Shown: piece after piece, positions 11,610 through 21,610 of the stretch
Layout of the letters: each line of letters opens with the position of its first letter
How positions within the stretch are numbered: position 1 is the stretch's first letter
Source of the DNA: Mixophyes australis
Lineage: Eukaryota > Chordata > Amphibia > Anura > Limnodynastidae
DNA: 64,000 nucleotides
Direction of reading: 5' to 3'
Assembly (NCBI GenBank): GCA_036250195.1
Contig: JAVHZZ010000009.1
Span: 39,399,824 to 39,463,823, forward strand
The notes under the pieces: model-generated
What the model was told of the DNA's origin: nothing
Databases searched by the model: none
Seen by the model: the letters and a program-made list of their open reading frames with translations, nothing else
Translations under genes and position numbers: made by a program

Positions 11610-12946
11610 GGGGCGTGGCTAAACAGCCATACTGGTTGGACGGAAATTTCTTGAGCTCCTCACCTGCTGAACATTTATCCCTCACCATCGGAGCCTGTTC
11701 GCCTCACAGTCAGCTCATTAAAATAGCTGTCAACGGGGTTCTTTCACCCCATATATTTGTGGGCTTTTGCTTATGGCTGCCTTTTACTTCAAGATCTGGA
11801 TTGGGGCCTAACTGAGAGTGGACCCACCGGCTGGCAAGATTTCTTACATTTGAAGTGCCATATCTTGAACCCCACATACCCCACATGCCTGGAACCAGCA
11901 TTTTGGAGCAGATTTATACTGCACCCCGAAGCAACTGATAGGTACCGCCGACCATCTTGGTCGGTCCTCTGCCTGAGAAAACTCCCACCAGCACTCATTC
12001 GGGCTCTTACCTGTATTCAGGCTTCCTTCAGATACTCGTGCAACACCCCTGTTTGCGATCGAGGTACCTGCAGCGCACATTCCCTTCGGGCGCCGAACCG
12101 AAAGTTCACGGCCTGACATTTCCACTGCACTTGTGGCCACTTTTCGCCCCACTCACACTGTCGGCACACAGTCTAGGCGACCTTTTTGGGATATACCCAC
12201 TGTAGCACCTATGAGCTTGGTTGGCTGGATTATACCACTGTCTCTCACTTGACTACAGGGGATCAGGTCTTTTCACTGGCTTTTGCTACTTGTGAGTTGC
12301 CTCAAAACAGCACAGCTCTGGGGACCCCCTAAGAGTGTATGCGGATGGAGAGAGGAGAGTCCAAAACACACTCCACACTGCAGAGGCCGGCTCAAATTAC
12401 AGGTGAGTGAAGCTGGGGATCCTTTTTACCATCCTTGCAGGTGGCTGCCCTTCCATATATAGCCAAACAGGCTCTTATTATTCCCCTGACCCTTACAACC
12501 TTACTAATATCAGGGGACTGCTTTCCAAGAGGGCACATCTACACCTTTATAAAAAAAACACCCTGGCTGCGCACTTCCATAACACTATCTCTGGAATTAT
12601 AGCCTATACCCTATTAAGCTTGCTATCCTAGAGCAAAAGGTTATTTGTGCCCGTCCCAGTGGCAGTCAAGACAAGCTCAAGGCCTACCATGGGTCTTTGA
12701 AGATTACGAGTTTGCATAGGCCTCTGCCTTGTCTTGAGGCTACAGTCCAACCAATAATGTATCCGACCTAAAATGTAACTACAGCTGCCGCCCACATGCA
12801 TCTCTGTAACCTCCTTTAGGAGAAGCTGACCCACGCTACATGCTATCAATGTGCTGAATACAATTCCTTCCACTTCTCCTGTATTGGGCTAACTGAACAA
12901 AGCTGATTGAAAGCTGCAATCACTCTGTTGGAACATAGATGTAAAC
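11610..12946 (+). promoter_or_regulatory. LINE copy 2 5' UTR
   Basis: About 1.3 kb between the left TSD and the ORF1 start. Overlapping small ORFs on both strands look incidental. By analogy with L1, this would hold the element's internal promoter. I see no TATA box or clear tandem monomer structure, so promoter function is inferred from position only. Confidence 0.5.
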
Positions 12947-14006
12947 ATGGCCCCTAAAAAGATCAAACCGACCAAACCAGCTGAACAATTACCCTTCTTT
13001 AAACCTCTAAAGTTGAATGCCTCCTCACCCTTCCCTAAAGGAGCTGATAACCAAGGCGACTCATTGCCTCTAGCCAGAAATTCTTTGCCAGTCTTCCTAC
13101 AACACGGGGATTCCTCAGCTTCAATTGATCCAGATTCCCTGACCACCTTTAAAATGATGCAGCATCTGTTTTCTACCTTTAAAACAGACATACTTGCTGA
13201 AATGCGTTCTTCTATCAACACACTTCAAGCGGAGGTGGTTGAGACTGAGAATAGGACGGACCATCTGGAGAACAATAAGGAGGGGATGATGGTCTCCCAG
13301 AACGAGCTGTTAAGCTCACATGAAGAACTCGAAGCTGAGGTGTCTATTTTGAGAGATAATTTGGAAAATGTGGAGGATAGCTCCCATAAGAACAAAATGC
13401 GTGGTATTCCAGAGCAAGTTTCCAATGCCGACCTTCTGTCCTTCATAACAGTTCTATTTTGGAAGGTCTAGCCAACTGCCTCCACTCAGGACTTACTTAT
13501 TGATCAAATACACAGACTACCTAAAGCCAGAAATGTGTCAGGACTCAGAGACAGAGACACCCTCATGCGCAAATATTTCTTCCATATAAAGGAGCGTATA
13601 TTGAGAGCAGCAAGGAAAGCAGAGAACTCAGACACTTTGCGAAACTTACATCTGTTTCCAGACTTCTGACAAGCTACAGTAGTCAAAAGTCGCTCGTTCC
13701 AGCCAGTCACCGAAATACTGAAAGAAAATGACATTCCCTACAGATGGGGATTCCCAGTTAAACTCCTGGTTTACAGAAACAATAGGATGCATGTCATCTC
13801 CACGGTGGAAGAGGGATCAAAGATCTTGGGGTCCTGGAACATCCAATCTCCACAGCCTGACCCTAAACCCAGGGATCAATCCAGCTGTGATAGGGGAAAT
13901 CTGGTGTCAGGAAAATTACTTTCTCTTAGCATATCATTGTCTTACCTTGACAGAGCTCGAGATGGACACTTTTTTCAGGGATTGTAACCTTACGATTGAG
14001 GGATGA
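12947..14006 (+). pseudogene. LINE copy 2 ORF1 (L1 ORF1p-like), frameshifted
   Basis: ORF1p is an RNA-binding trimeric chaperone that coats LINE RNA. The first open stretch (12947-13468) starts MAPKKIKPTKPAEQ. It has a basic, proline-rich N-terminus and then a heptad-rich coiled coil (residues about 70-150: LQAEVVETENRTDHLENN and following). It ends in the NKMRGIPEQV block that begins the RRM-like domain of L1 ORF1p. The rest continues in other frames: HRLPKARN near 13510, a stop near 13668, and the C-terminal domain to about 14006. At least two frameshifts or stops break it. Confidence 0.8.
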
Positions 14007-14214
14007 CTCCACTAGACTTTTTCTCTAAAGCACTGGACGTTCTAGTCAGCACACTATATGGAGAGTCAAGCAAATCTAGTCTCTTTATACAATTGTGTTG
14101 CTTGTTCAGTTGGGCCTGCCTCAAGTGAAGCAATCCTTATGTTTACGTCACTGTTATTTCCTTTGAAATAGTACTTGTTGGGGTAACCTCCCCCACTATG
14201 TTGTTGTTTTGGGT

Positions 14215-15249
14215 TTTTTCTCTCCCTAGGTTGCAGAGACGGCAGTCGGCAACAACAATTCGTTCCAGACATCTCATTGGTTATCCTGGACTGCTCTGCG
14301 ATTATAGGCGCTTTAATTCAGTTAGTAAACACATTTTGCAGCCAGGGCCCCTCCGGTCTTTAAAAACCAACACTACCCGACTTGTTTCACTGCTAATGGA
14401 CCCCATAAAAGATGCGGAGTAGCTATCTTAGTTAGCTCCAAATTTACCTTTACATTATCCTGAAAAGTAGAGTGGTCAACTGGAGGGTAAATGAGTCACA
14501 TTAGTGTCCTTATATGCCCCAACTCTAGACAAATACCATTCCTGAAGTCGATGCTGGCATTAATAGATAGGATTAAACGTGGAAGTGTGATAATATTGGG
14601 AGACTACAATCTAGTCATAGATCCTAGACTTGACAGATCGCTCCTTTCTAGGCTCTCGGATACCCCAACTCTGGGCAACCCGTCATTAGCATTTGGGAGG
14701 CTCCTGGCAGAACACAGCCTATATAATGTTTGGAGGGTAGCAAATCCAAATGTAATGGATTACACGCACTTCTCCTCAGTGCACAAAACATACTCCCGAA
14801 TAGATCATATCCTATCAGATAAATGGTCACTGCAGAACACATGTAGGGTACAGATTCTCCCTATCTCTTGGTTAGATCATGCACCAGTGGTCTGGTCCTG
14901 GAAACCTATGGGACAGTACCCTCCCCTAGGTCCATGGCATCTGTCGGACCACTTACTCTCTTCTCTGGAAGCCAAATTAGCAATTGAAGAGGCTCTTTTA
15001 TCTTGTATACAAACTAATAATCCCAATGAGACCTCGATCTTTACTTATTGGTGTGATCTCAAAGCTGTAGTGAGAGGTACAGCTAATCAGATGGTAGCTA
15101 GGTTGCAGAAAGCAAATCTACATAGACAGATAGAACTGGAAACTAAACTTAAACACCTAGAAACACAACACAAAGAGCACCCCACCATATCCATTGGTTC
15201 AATTATGATATATCCTCCTTTTGGAGGGACTCCCCCCTCCCTTCAATAG
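14215..15249 (+). pseudogene. LINE copy 2 ORF2 endonuclease domain
   Basis: The endonuclease landmarks are clear. GDYNLVIDPRLDR (about 14599-14637) holds the catalytic GDxN block, SRIDHIL (about 14791-14811) the SRIDxxL block, and WLDHAPV (about 14869-14889) the terminal SDH-like block, with Leu where the family usually has Ser. The main open stretch is 14491-15246. The first third (14215-14490) is in other frames with stops. It ends in a linker (residues about 190-230, KANLHRQIELETKLKHLE) leading to the reverse transcriptase. Confidence 0.82.
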
Positions 15250-15289
15250 ACCCCACAGTAGGAGATGAGCTTAATGTTCTGTGGGCCCA

Positions 15290-16542
15290 GGAGGAAATTA
15301 GACAAGCTATTAAATCTCCCCAAAGACAAGGCGCCTGGGCCAGATGGCTACTTTAATAACTTTTTCATAACTTTCCATGAGTAATTGGTGCCCATATTGG
15401 AGCAACTATATAATGCGGGCACAACAGCAGGGAAATTCCGTGCTGAAATGCTGGAATCCCATATTATAGTAATCCCTAAGCCAGGAAAGGACCGCACAGA
15501 CTGTAAAAACTATAGGCCAATAGCCCTATTCAATTCGGACATTAAAATTTTCACGGAACTCATCGCTAACAGGCTCTCCCCAGCTATCCCTATCCTGATT
15601 CACCTGGACTAAGTGGGGTTTGTCACAGGCAGACAAGCTCCTGACAATTCAAGGCGTATCTTCCACCTCATAGAACAGATTCACAAAAAGGAACCTGCAC
15701 TGCTCTTGCTCTTGCTGGATGCTGAAAAAGCATTTGACAGACTCCACTGGTTATATATGACAAGGGTTCTGGAGCGTACGGGGTTGGCTTGGGCGATTCT
15801 GAGTGCTATCCTGCTCTCTATACTAAACCTTCTGTGCAGGTATTTAGCAACAGGTTTTTGTCCTTCAACTTTCCAATCTCCAATGGCACACGACAGGGTT
15901 GCCCTTTGTCTCCTCTCACATACCTCAAGGCAACTGAACTGCTGGCCGCTTAGGGTGAGGCTTAGCTAGGAGGGAGTGATTGTAGGAGGAGAAGCCCACA
16001 AGCTTTGCTTGTTCGCGAATGATGTCTTATTATTTGTCGCCAGCCCGGAGATCTTGCTGCCTGCTATCCATAGACTTCTAGCCCAGTTTACTGAAGCCTC
16101 TCTGTACAAACTTAATACATCTAAAACAGAGGCTATTCCCATTAACATTCCGCAGGAGAGATTACAGAATATGAAAGACAAATATACCTATATTTGGAAA
16201 TCAACAGAAATTTCTTACTTAGGCATTCAGATAATCCCGTATCTAGATACTCTAATAGACATGAATTTCTCTTTGCTGTTCGACCAACTCCAGTCCTTAA
16301 CTGCTTCATGGATGTGCTGCGAGGTCTCCTGGCTGGGTAGAATCTCGGCTTTCAAAATGATGCTCCTTCCAAAGATGATGTATTTATTCCACATACTTCC
16401 ATTCCGACTCCCAGCTTGCCTGATAAATGATCTAGTTAAGGTTATGAGGACATATATATTTAAGGCTAGGCCTCCACAGATTGCCCTACAACGTATGACT
16501 AGGACAAAAGCACAGGGGGTCTATCCCTCCATCCCTCCGTGA
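15290..16542 (+). pseudogene. LINE copy 2 ORF2 reverse transcriptase
   Basis: The open stretches 15385-15609, 15613-15957 and 15976-16539 together cover the RT core. Landmarks are VIPKPGKDRTDCKNYRPIAL, a GFVTGRQ block, [12 protein letters not shown] (first catalytic Asp retained) and CLFANDVLLF. The last is the catalytic box, here FAND (16012-16023) where the family has F/YADD, so one catalytic Asp is Asn. A stop in ILIHLD*VGF (15610-15612) and a frameshift around 15895-15970 break the frame. A downstream SYLGI block near 16215 is the usual thumb start. Confidence 0.85.
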
Positions 16543-16699
16543 CCTAGGGAGGTACCACAAAGCATGTCTGCTTTCACAGATGCGTGATTGGTTCCTTACA
16601 TCGGAAAGGAAGCCTTGGGTCGACCTAACAAGGGCTTGTAATCCTGACTTTCAATTGGTTGATCTAGTGTGGGTTCCTTGAGACTGGAGACCTTAAGCC

Positions 16700-17715
16700 C
16701 ATAATCTGCCCGCTCTTACTAGGGACGCATTGATAGTGTGGTACTGACTGTGTGAAGGCCTTGAGGGATTTGCCTGACCCACAACAAATGTTTCAATACA
16801 AGCTGTTGCTAGACAGATCACTGATTTTAACCTTTCAGGACGGGCATCTAGAGGGATTTTGACGTTAGGCCAATTGTTTGAATAAGGTACACTTCCCTCC
16901 TTTTCCCATTTATGTGAGCAATTTCACTTGCCTATAAGTGACTTCTACAAATTCCTTCAGCTTAGACACTGGCTAGCAGAGCCCTCACTTAAAGACATTG
17001 CCATGAGATCCTCTCAGGCTTTATATAATGTGCACCTGAAAAAGAGCAGTAACAGAACTAGTATACCCACCTGGTACAGTATTTTAACTTCGCAAGTTGA
17101 CTTTGCCAATTTCAAAATACAACTTCAATGGAAGTTAGATCTCCAGGTAGAGTTTTTAGGGGAGGAAAGGGAACGTATTTTTCGTAACTCCTTCACAATG
17201 TCAAAATGTCTCAATCACACTGAAATGCTAGTTAAACTCTTGAATAGACTGTACGTGACCCCTGAAAAGATGCACAAAATTTGGCCCTCAGTACCCCTGA
17301 CATGCTGGCATAATTGCTGTGAGAGAGGAGATATATTCCATATTTTTGGTCATGTCCAATCTTGCAACCCCTGTGACTAGATGTGTTTCATCTGTTGGAG
17401 CAGGTACTTGGATATCCAACAAACCCCTCCACAGAGCTTGTCCCACTACACCACTCTCCACCCTCAATTCCCTCCTGGGACAGATATGTGATGGGTCAAT
17501 TTTTTTATCACAACGAGAGCTGCCATAGCACAGGCCTGGAAGCAACTGACTCCATCGACTTGGCCTACAATTCAAAAGTGAACTTCAGTTTTGAAATGGA
17601 GACTCTTAGAGTTCTATATTCCATGGCAGCCACTTCCCCACTAGTGAAATGGTGTAGTTGGCATATTTATGTTACGGAGGGAGAGGGAGTCTCGCCTCAG
17701 TCCCCCATTGGTTAG
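16700..17715 (+). pseudogene. LINE copy 2 ORF2 C-terminal domain
   Basis: The open stretch 16928-17377 plus overlapping frames to 17715. It includes the LRHWLAEPSL block and, near residue 120, a Cys/His knuckle-like stretch (CWHNCCERGDIFHIFGH) corresponding to the C-terminal zinc-knuckle region of L1-type ORF2. A frameshift near 17340-17390 separates the knuckle from the tail. Function in the family is binding of LINE RNA and support of reverse transcription. Confidence 0.72.
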
Positions 17716-18010
17716 ACAGGACTGGCCCTCCTGGGCCTAATGGTTTCCATACTGTACAAGAAGACATGACTTATGTTTATGGTATTGAATTCTAACTTTA
17801 TTAGCCAACTGGCTATATTTGTATTTGACTACTTCAGAGAGGTGACTATGTATTTTGCCTGTGTTTTATGATATATTGTTGTGTTCCATACCCACTATGT
17901 ACCCCTTCCCCCCTGATCTATGTCTACCCCTTCCCTTTCCCTTTTTTCTTTTCTGTACCCCCAGCAAATATTTTATAAAACTCAATAAACTTATTTTCAG
18001 TTAAAAAACA
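17716..18010 (+). terminator. LINE copy 2 3' UTR with poly(A) signal
   Basis: Pyrimidine-rich 3' UTR, then CTCAATAAACTTATTTTC with AATAAA at about 17983-17988 and an A-rich tail ending at the right TSD (18011). Confidence 0.7.
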
Positions 18011-18025
18011 AAAATAGTAAATGTT

Positions 18026-18456
18026 CTATAATGTCTAAGAAGATCAAGGGGTATATTTGCTAAAGTGCCGGGAATCGGCGGTACTACTTTAAAAGTCTTA
18101 GGGGAATATTTACTATGCAGCAGTTCTGCGAAACCGTCGCATAATAAATATAGCACCAAGACTATTATGAGACTCAAACGCAGACCATTGAAAGTTCTAT
18201 TTTAAAACTAAACTCTCAGTTTTTGTTTACTCAGAAATATTATAGACCATATTTAGTTGCAAATTGATATAAACAAATGTGAAAATAAACAGCAAGGTTT
18301 TTTAAAAAAAATGCATATGAAATTAAATGCATGAACCAATTTATTGGCCTATTAATTTAGGGTTGGGTAATGGGACTAATAATTTAATGCTGGGATGGTT
18401 CAGGGGTTCTTAGTTTAATATGTGGCTGAGTTGGGGGGTTATTTATTAAATGCAAG
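18026..18456. other. Unassigned interval with a MITE-like end
   Basis: AT-rich. 'ggggtatatttgctaaa' near 18049 resembles the GGGGTAAATTTA-type end of frog palindromic MITEs (compare 21251 and 56364), but no partner arm was found. No ORF of interest. Confidence 0.35.
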
Positions 18457-19247
18457 TGTCACGAGCCACGACGGTACTCACAGCCGCCGCGGCTCGCTTC
18501 TGGTGCCCCCTGGTGTCCCGGCCGTCATCTTGACGTCATCTTGCGTTTGCAATGGCCGGACGCCTCTCACATAGCGCTGCATCCCGGCAGTGCTGGAAGC
18601 CGGGCGCATGCGCGAAAACAGGCACAGCATGTGGGCTAATTAATATAGGGGGCTGTATTTACAGGCATTAGCCTGCAACTGTGTGGTTCAGGGACAAGCC
18701 CTAATTGGTCTGGCTCTGTACTGCTAATTAGTCTGCAGGGGTGCATACAAGCCCTGATTGGGCCATCTGTGTATTTAACGTAGTGAGGTCTGCAGCCTCA
18801 CTGCCGGTTATAGCTTTCTGTTACCAGTTTGCTGACCTGCTCTGCCCTTTGTCCCTGTACTGTGGATACTCTGCTGGATTGCCTGTGTATGACCCCTTGC
18901 CTGGATTTGGACCCTGCCTGTTGTTTCCTGTGACCCTGACCCTTTTGGCTTGTACCTTGGACCCTGCTACCTAGCCCGTGACCCCGACCTCTGGCGTGTT
19001 TACTGATTACTCTGTTTGCTCGTGACCCTTGACCTTGGCTATCGTTTTGACTACCCGCTGCTTTCTACCAGTCTCCTGGCCCGCCGCTGTGGTCCTGTAT
19101 TACCAACCCACACTACACCTGGAGCTAAGTCCTGGGGGCATCCGAGTACTGTTGAGCGCATCTAGCTCTAAGGGAAAGGCGGCTGCTAAAGGTGAAACCT
19201 CCGTCATCTAGTTCTGTGGGTTGGTGATCAAAGCCAGCAGCCTAACA
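18457..19247 (+). mobile_element. Solo LTR B (Gypsy-type)
   Basis: A 791-bp element, TGTCACGAGCC...GCCTAACA, flanked by the perfect 5-bp repeat gcaag (18452-18456 and 19248-19252). The plus strand shows a CpG-rich 5' third with GGCGCATGCGC (an NRF-1-like palindrome, about 18603-18613) and a TATTTAA promoter candidate (about 18772). A pyrimidine-rich tract follows, full of TGACC/CCTTG repeats and typical of vertebrate Gypsy LTRs. No internal domain, hence solo. The two small ORFs inside are incidental. Confidence 0.88.
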
Positions 19248-19252
19248 GCAAG

Positions 19253-20069
19253 TACTATTAATTTACTGTTGGGACTTGGGGAAAATAGGTCTATATATTT
19301 AGTGTGAAAATTATTACTATTGTTGGGGCTGGTAAGGGGGTGAGAGACCTAGAGTGTCCACTCATTGCTAGGTTTCCAAAATTCATTTACCTATCCCTTT
19401 TTCAAAAAGGGCCCCAACAATCCATTTGTGTTTAAGACACGAGCAGCAGCAGGCAGTGATACGTACAAGAACATGTAGGAGAGAGCAGGACAGTCTGTCA
19501 ATTGACCTGATTCTGGTGGGGCAGTCCAGATTTTGAATGACTGTCCCACTCACTCAGGTCTTTGTTCAGACTGCAGGGAATTTTGGGGGTATGTCCTGCT
19601 TCACACTGCTCTGCTTTTGAAGGTGAAGCAGCATACATCTGAGCAGTGTGCACAGCATTATCGTTTAATTGAAGTGGATCGGAAGAGGTTGGAGAGAAGC
19701 CGAACACTGGCTGAAATGATAGCTACGCTCCTTGCATGATGGTCATGCCTTCTCTGGCAGCGTGGCATGGAAACCTCAATCTACTGCGTTTGCCCCTGAA
19801 CTCCATACTGCAATTTAGTGCTGACAGTTCAGGACAGCAGAGGCACAGCAGATGTAGCACAACTGTACTGCAGCTGGAATTCAGTAAATATAATTAATTT
19901 AAGGAATTATATATCAACATAGACTACATATTGGATGAAATTATACATATAGGACTTTTTCATTACGTGTCAATACTTTGTTGTACTGAGTTGCAATTGA
20001 AACATTGGAATCACATGGTTGATCAATGAATAGCACCAGACACCAATGAAAATTGTTTTAAATTAAAAA
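19253..20069. other. Unassigned interval
   Basis: No repeat was recognised with confidence. A 69-codon ORF (19533-19739) lacks recognisable motifs. Confidence 0.35.
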
Positions 20070-20420
20070 ACAATCAGCCACAACTTTAAAACCACCTGCT
20101 TAATGTGTAGTTTCCCCTCGCGCCACCAAAATAGCTGTGACCAGTCGAGGCATTGATTCCACACGACCTCTGAAGTTGTCATGTGGTATCTGACCCAAGA
20201 CTTCCCAGCAGAACATTGCCCAGAGCATCATACTGCCTCCGTCGGCTTGCCATCTTTCCATACTGGATCCTGGTGCCATCTCTTCCCCAGGTAAACGACG
20301 CACATGTATCTGGCCGTCCATATGATGTAAAAAAAAAACGTGATTCATCAGAGCAGTCCACCTTCTTCCATTGCTACATTATCTAGTTATGGCACTCACA
20401 TGCTCATTGTACTCGCTTTC
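20070..20420 (-). pseudogene. Tc1-like transposase, internally deleted
   Basis: The minus-strand ORF 20348-20100 reads as fish/frog Tc1-type transposase: an HVFFLHHMDGQIHVRRLPGE-like block and then a GGGSxMLW-type block (here GGSMMLWAMFCWE), which normally precede the DDE core residues. After residue 52 (about 20192) it jumps directly to QIPHDNFRGRVESMPR, which belongs near the C-terminus of these proteins. The stretch with the later catalytic residues is missing, so this is a deletion derivative. Plus-strand sequence near 20085 (cacaactttaaaaccacctg) fits the non-coding flank of this family. Confidence 0.72.
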
Positions 20421-20494
20421 GGCATATGTACCTATGCATTTTCCAAACAGGTCCCAACATTCCAGGATCCATACAAAATTCCAGAACCAGGTTA

Positions 20495-21180
20495 ATAATT
20501 GTGCATAAATATTTCTGGCTGTCAAAAGTCATATCTGTCAGCAGTATCTACCAACTAATTTTTAGCACTCCTCAGTGCTTTTGGGGTGTCCCCCATAATT
20601 GTGCATAAATATTTCTGGCTGTCAAAAGTCATATCTGTCAGCAGTATCTACCAACTAATTTTTAGCACTCCCCAGTGCTTTTGGGGTGTCCTCCCTAATT
20701 GTGCATAAATATTTCTGGCTGTCAAAAGTCATATCTGTCAGCAGTATCTACCAAATAATTTTTAGCACTCCTCAGTGCATTTGGAGTGTCCCCCATAATT
20801 GTGCATAAATATTTCTGGCTGTAAAAAGTCATATCTGTCAGCAGTATCTACTAACTAATTTTTAGCACTCCCCAGTGCTTTTGGGGTGTCCCCCATAATT
20901 GTGCATAAATATTTCTGGCTGTCAAAAGTCATATCTGTCAGCAGTATCTACCAACTAATTTTTAGCACTCCTCAGTGCTTTTGGGGTGTCCCCCATTATT
21001 GTGCATAAATATTTCTGGCTGTCAAAAGTCATATCTGTCAGCAGTATCTACCAAATAATTTTTAGCACTCCTCAGTGCTTTTGGGATGTCCCCCATAATT
21101 GTGCATACATATTTCTGGCTGTCAAAAGTCATATCTGTCAGCAGTATCTACCAACTAATTTTTAGCACTCCCCAGTGCTT
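20495..21180. repeat. Seven-copy 100-bp tandem repeat upstream of hAT copy 1
   Basis: The phrase gtgcataaatatttctggct recurs at 20501, 20601, 20701, 20801, 20901 and 21001, and as gtgcatacat at 21101, with a period of exactly 100 bp and a few substitutions per copy. It immediately precedes the MITE and the coding region of hAT copy 1, so it is probably that element's 5' UTR, but no TAGAGATG terminus was found upstream. Confidence 0.9.
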
Positions 21181-21250
21181 TGTGCTCAGAATGGATTCAA
21201 AGCAGTCCACATATGATCAGAATGAGCAACCAGGTTCTGTCACCAGTCCT

Positions 21251-21440
21251 GGGGGTAAATGTATGAACCCCCGGATTCTTCAACTCCGGCGAGTTCAGCG
21301 TCTTCAGCGCTTAAATTTAAAGCGGTGCTGCCTTGTAAAGGGAAGTCTCCCTTTACAAGGCTGCGCCGCTTTAAATTTAAGTGCTGAAGACGCTGAACTC
21401 GCCGAAGTTGAAGAATCCGGAGGTTCATACATTTACCCCC
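21251..21440. mobile_element. Palindromic MITE inside hAT copy 1
   Basis: A nearly perfect 190-bp inverted repeat. Arms GGGGGTAAATGTATGAACC and GGTTCATACATTTACCCCC pair along almost their whole length and meet at a small centre near 21345 (CTTTACAAGG-type arms). It has no coding capacity. It would fold into one long hairpin. The TSD is not clear. Confidence 0.88.
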
Positions 21441-21610
21441 TGATGTTAGTGTTCCCAGTACGTCATCTGGCCAAGGCGATGTCAAACTACAGAGTGTTTC
21501 CAAATCAGTGCAAAAAAAAATAAAAAAAAATAAATAAATTACTGTATTGAAGCGAAAAAGAAGTGTAACTGAGCAAAAGTTAAGTGCCGATAAAAAAAAA
21601 ATTGCAAACA

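Larger units (their letters stand above)
11610..18010 (+). mobile_element. Full-length L1/Tx1 LINE (copy 2) with 15-bp TSD
   Basis: The element starts GGGGCGTGGCTAAAC, a typical frog L1/Tx1 5' start, and ends with an AATAAA signal (about 17983-17988) and an A-rich tail. The 15-bp direct repeat aaaatagtaaatgtt flanks it at 11595-11609 and 18011-18025. Inside are a 5' UTR (11610-12946), ORF1 remains (12947-14006), ORF2 endonuclease, reverse transcriptase and C-terminal domain (about 14215-17715) and a 3' UTR. A full 6.4 kb with an intact TSD means it arrived whole and decayed in place. Confidence 0.9.

Noticed and set aside
20495..21180. 100-bp regular repeats as a CRISPR-like array
   Set aside because: The whole 100-bp unit is repeated, with no unique spacers, and the context is vertebrate transposons.
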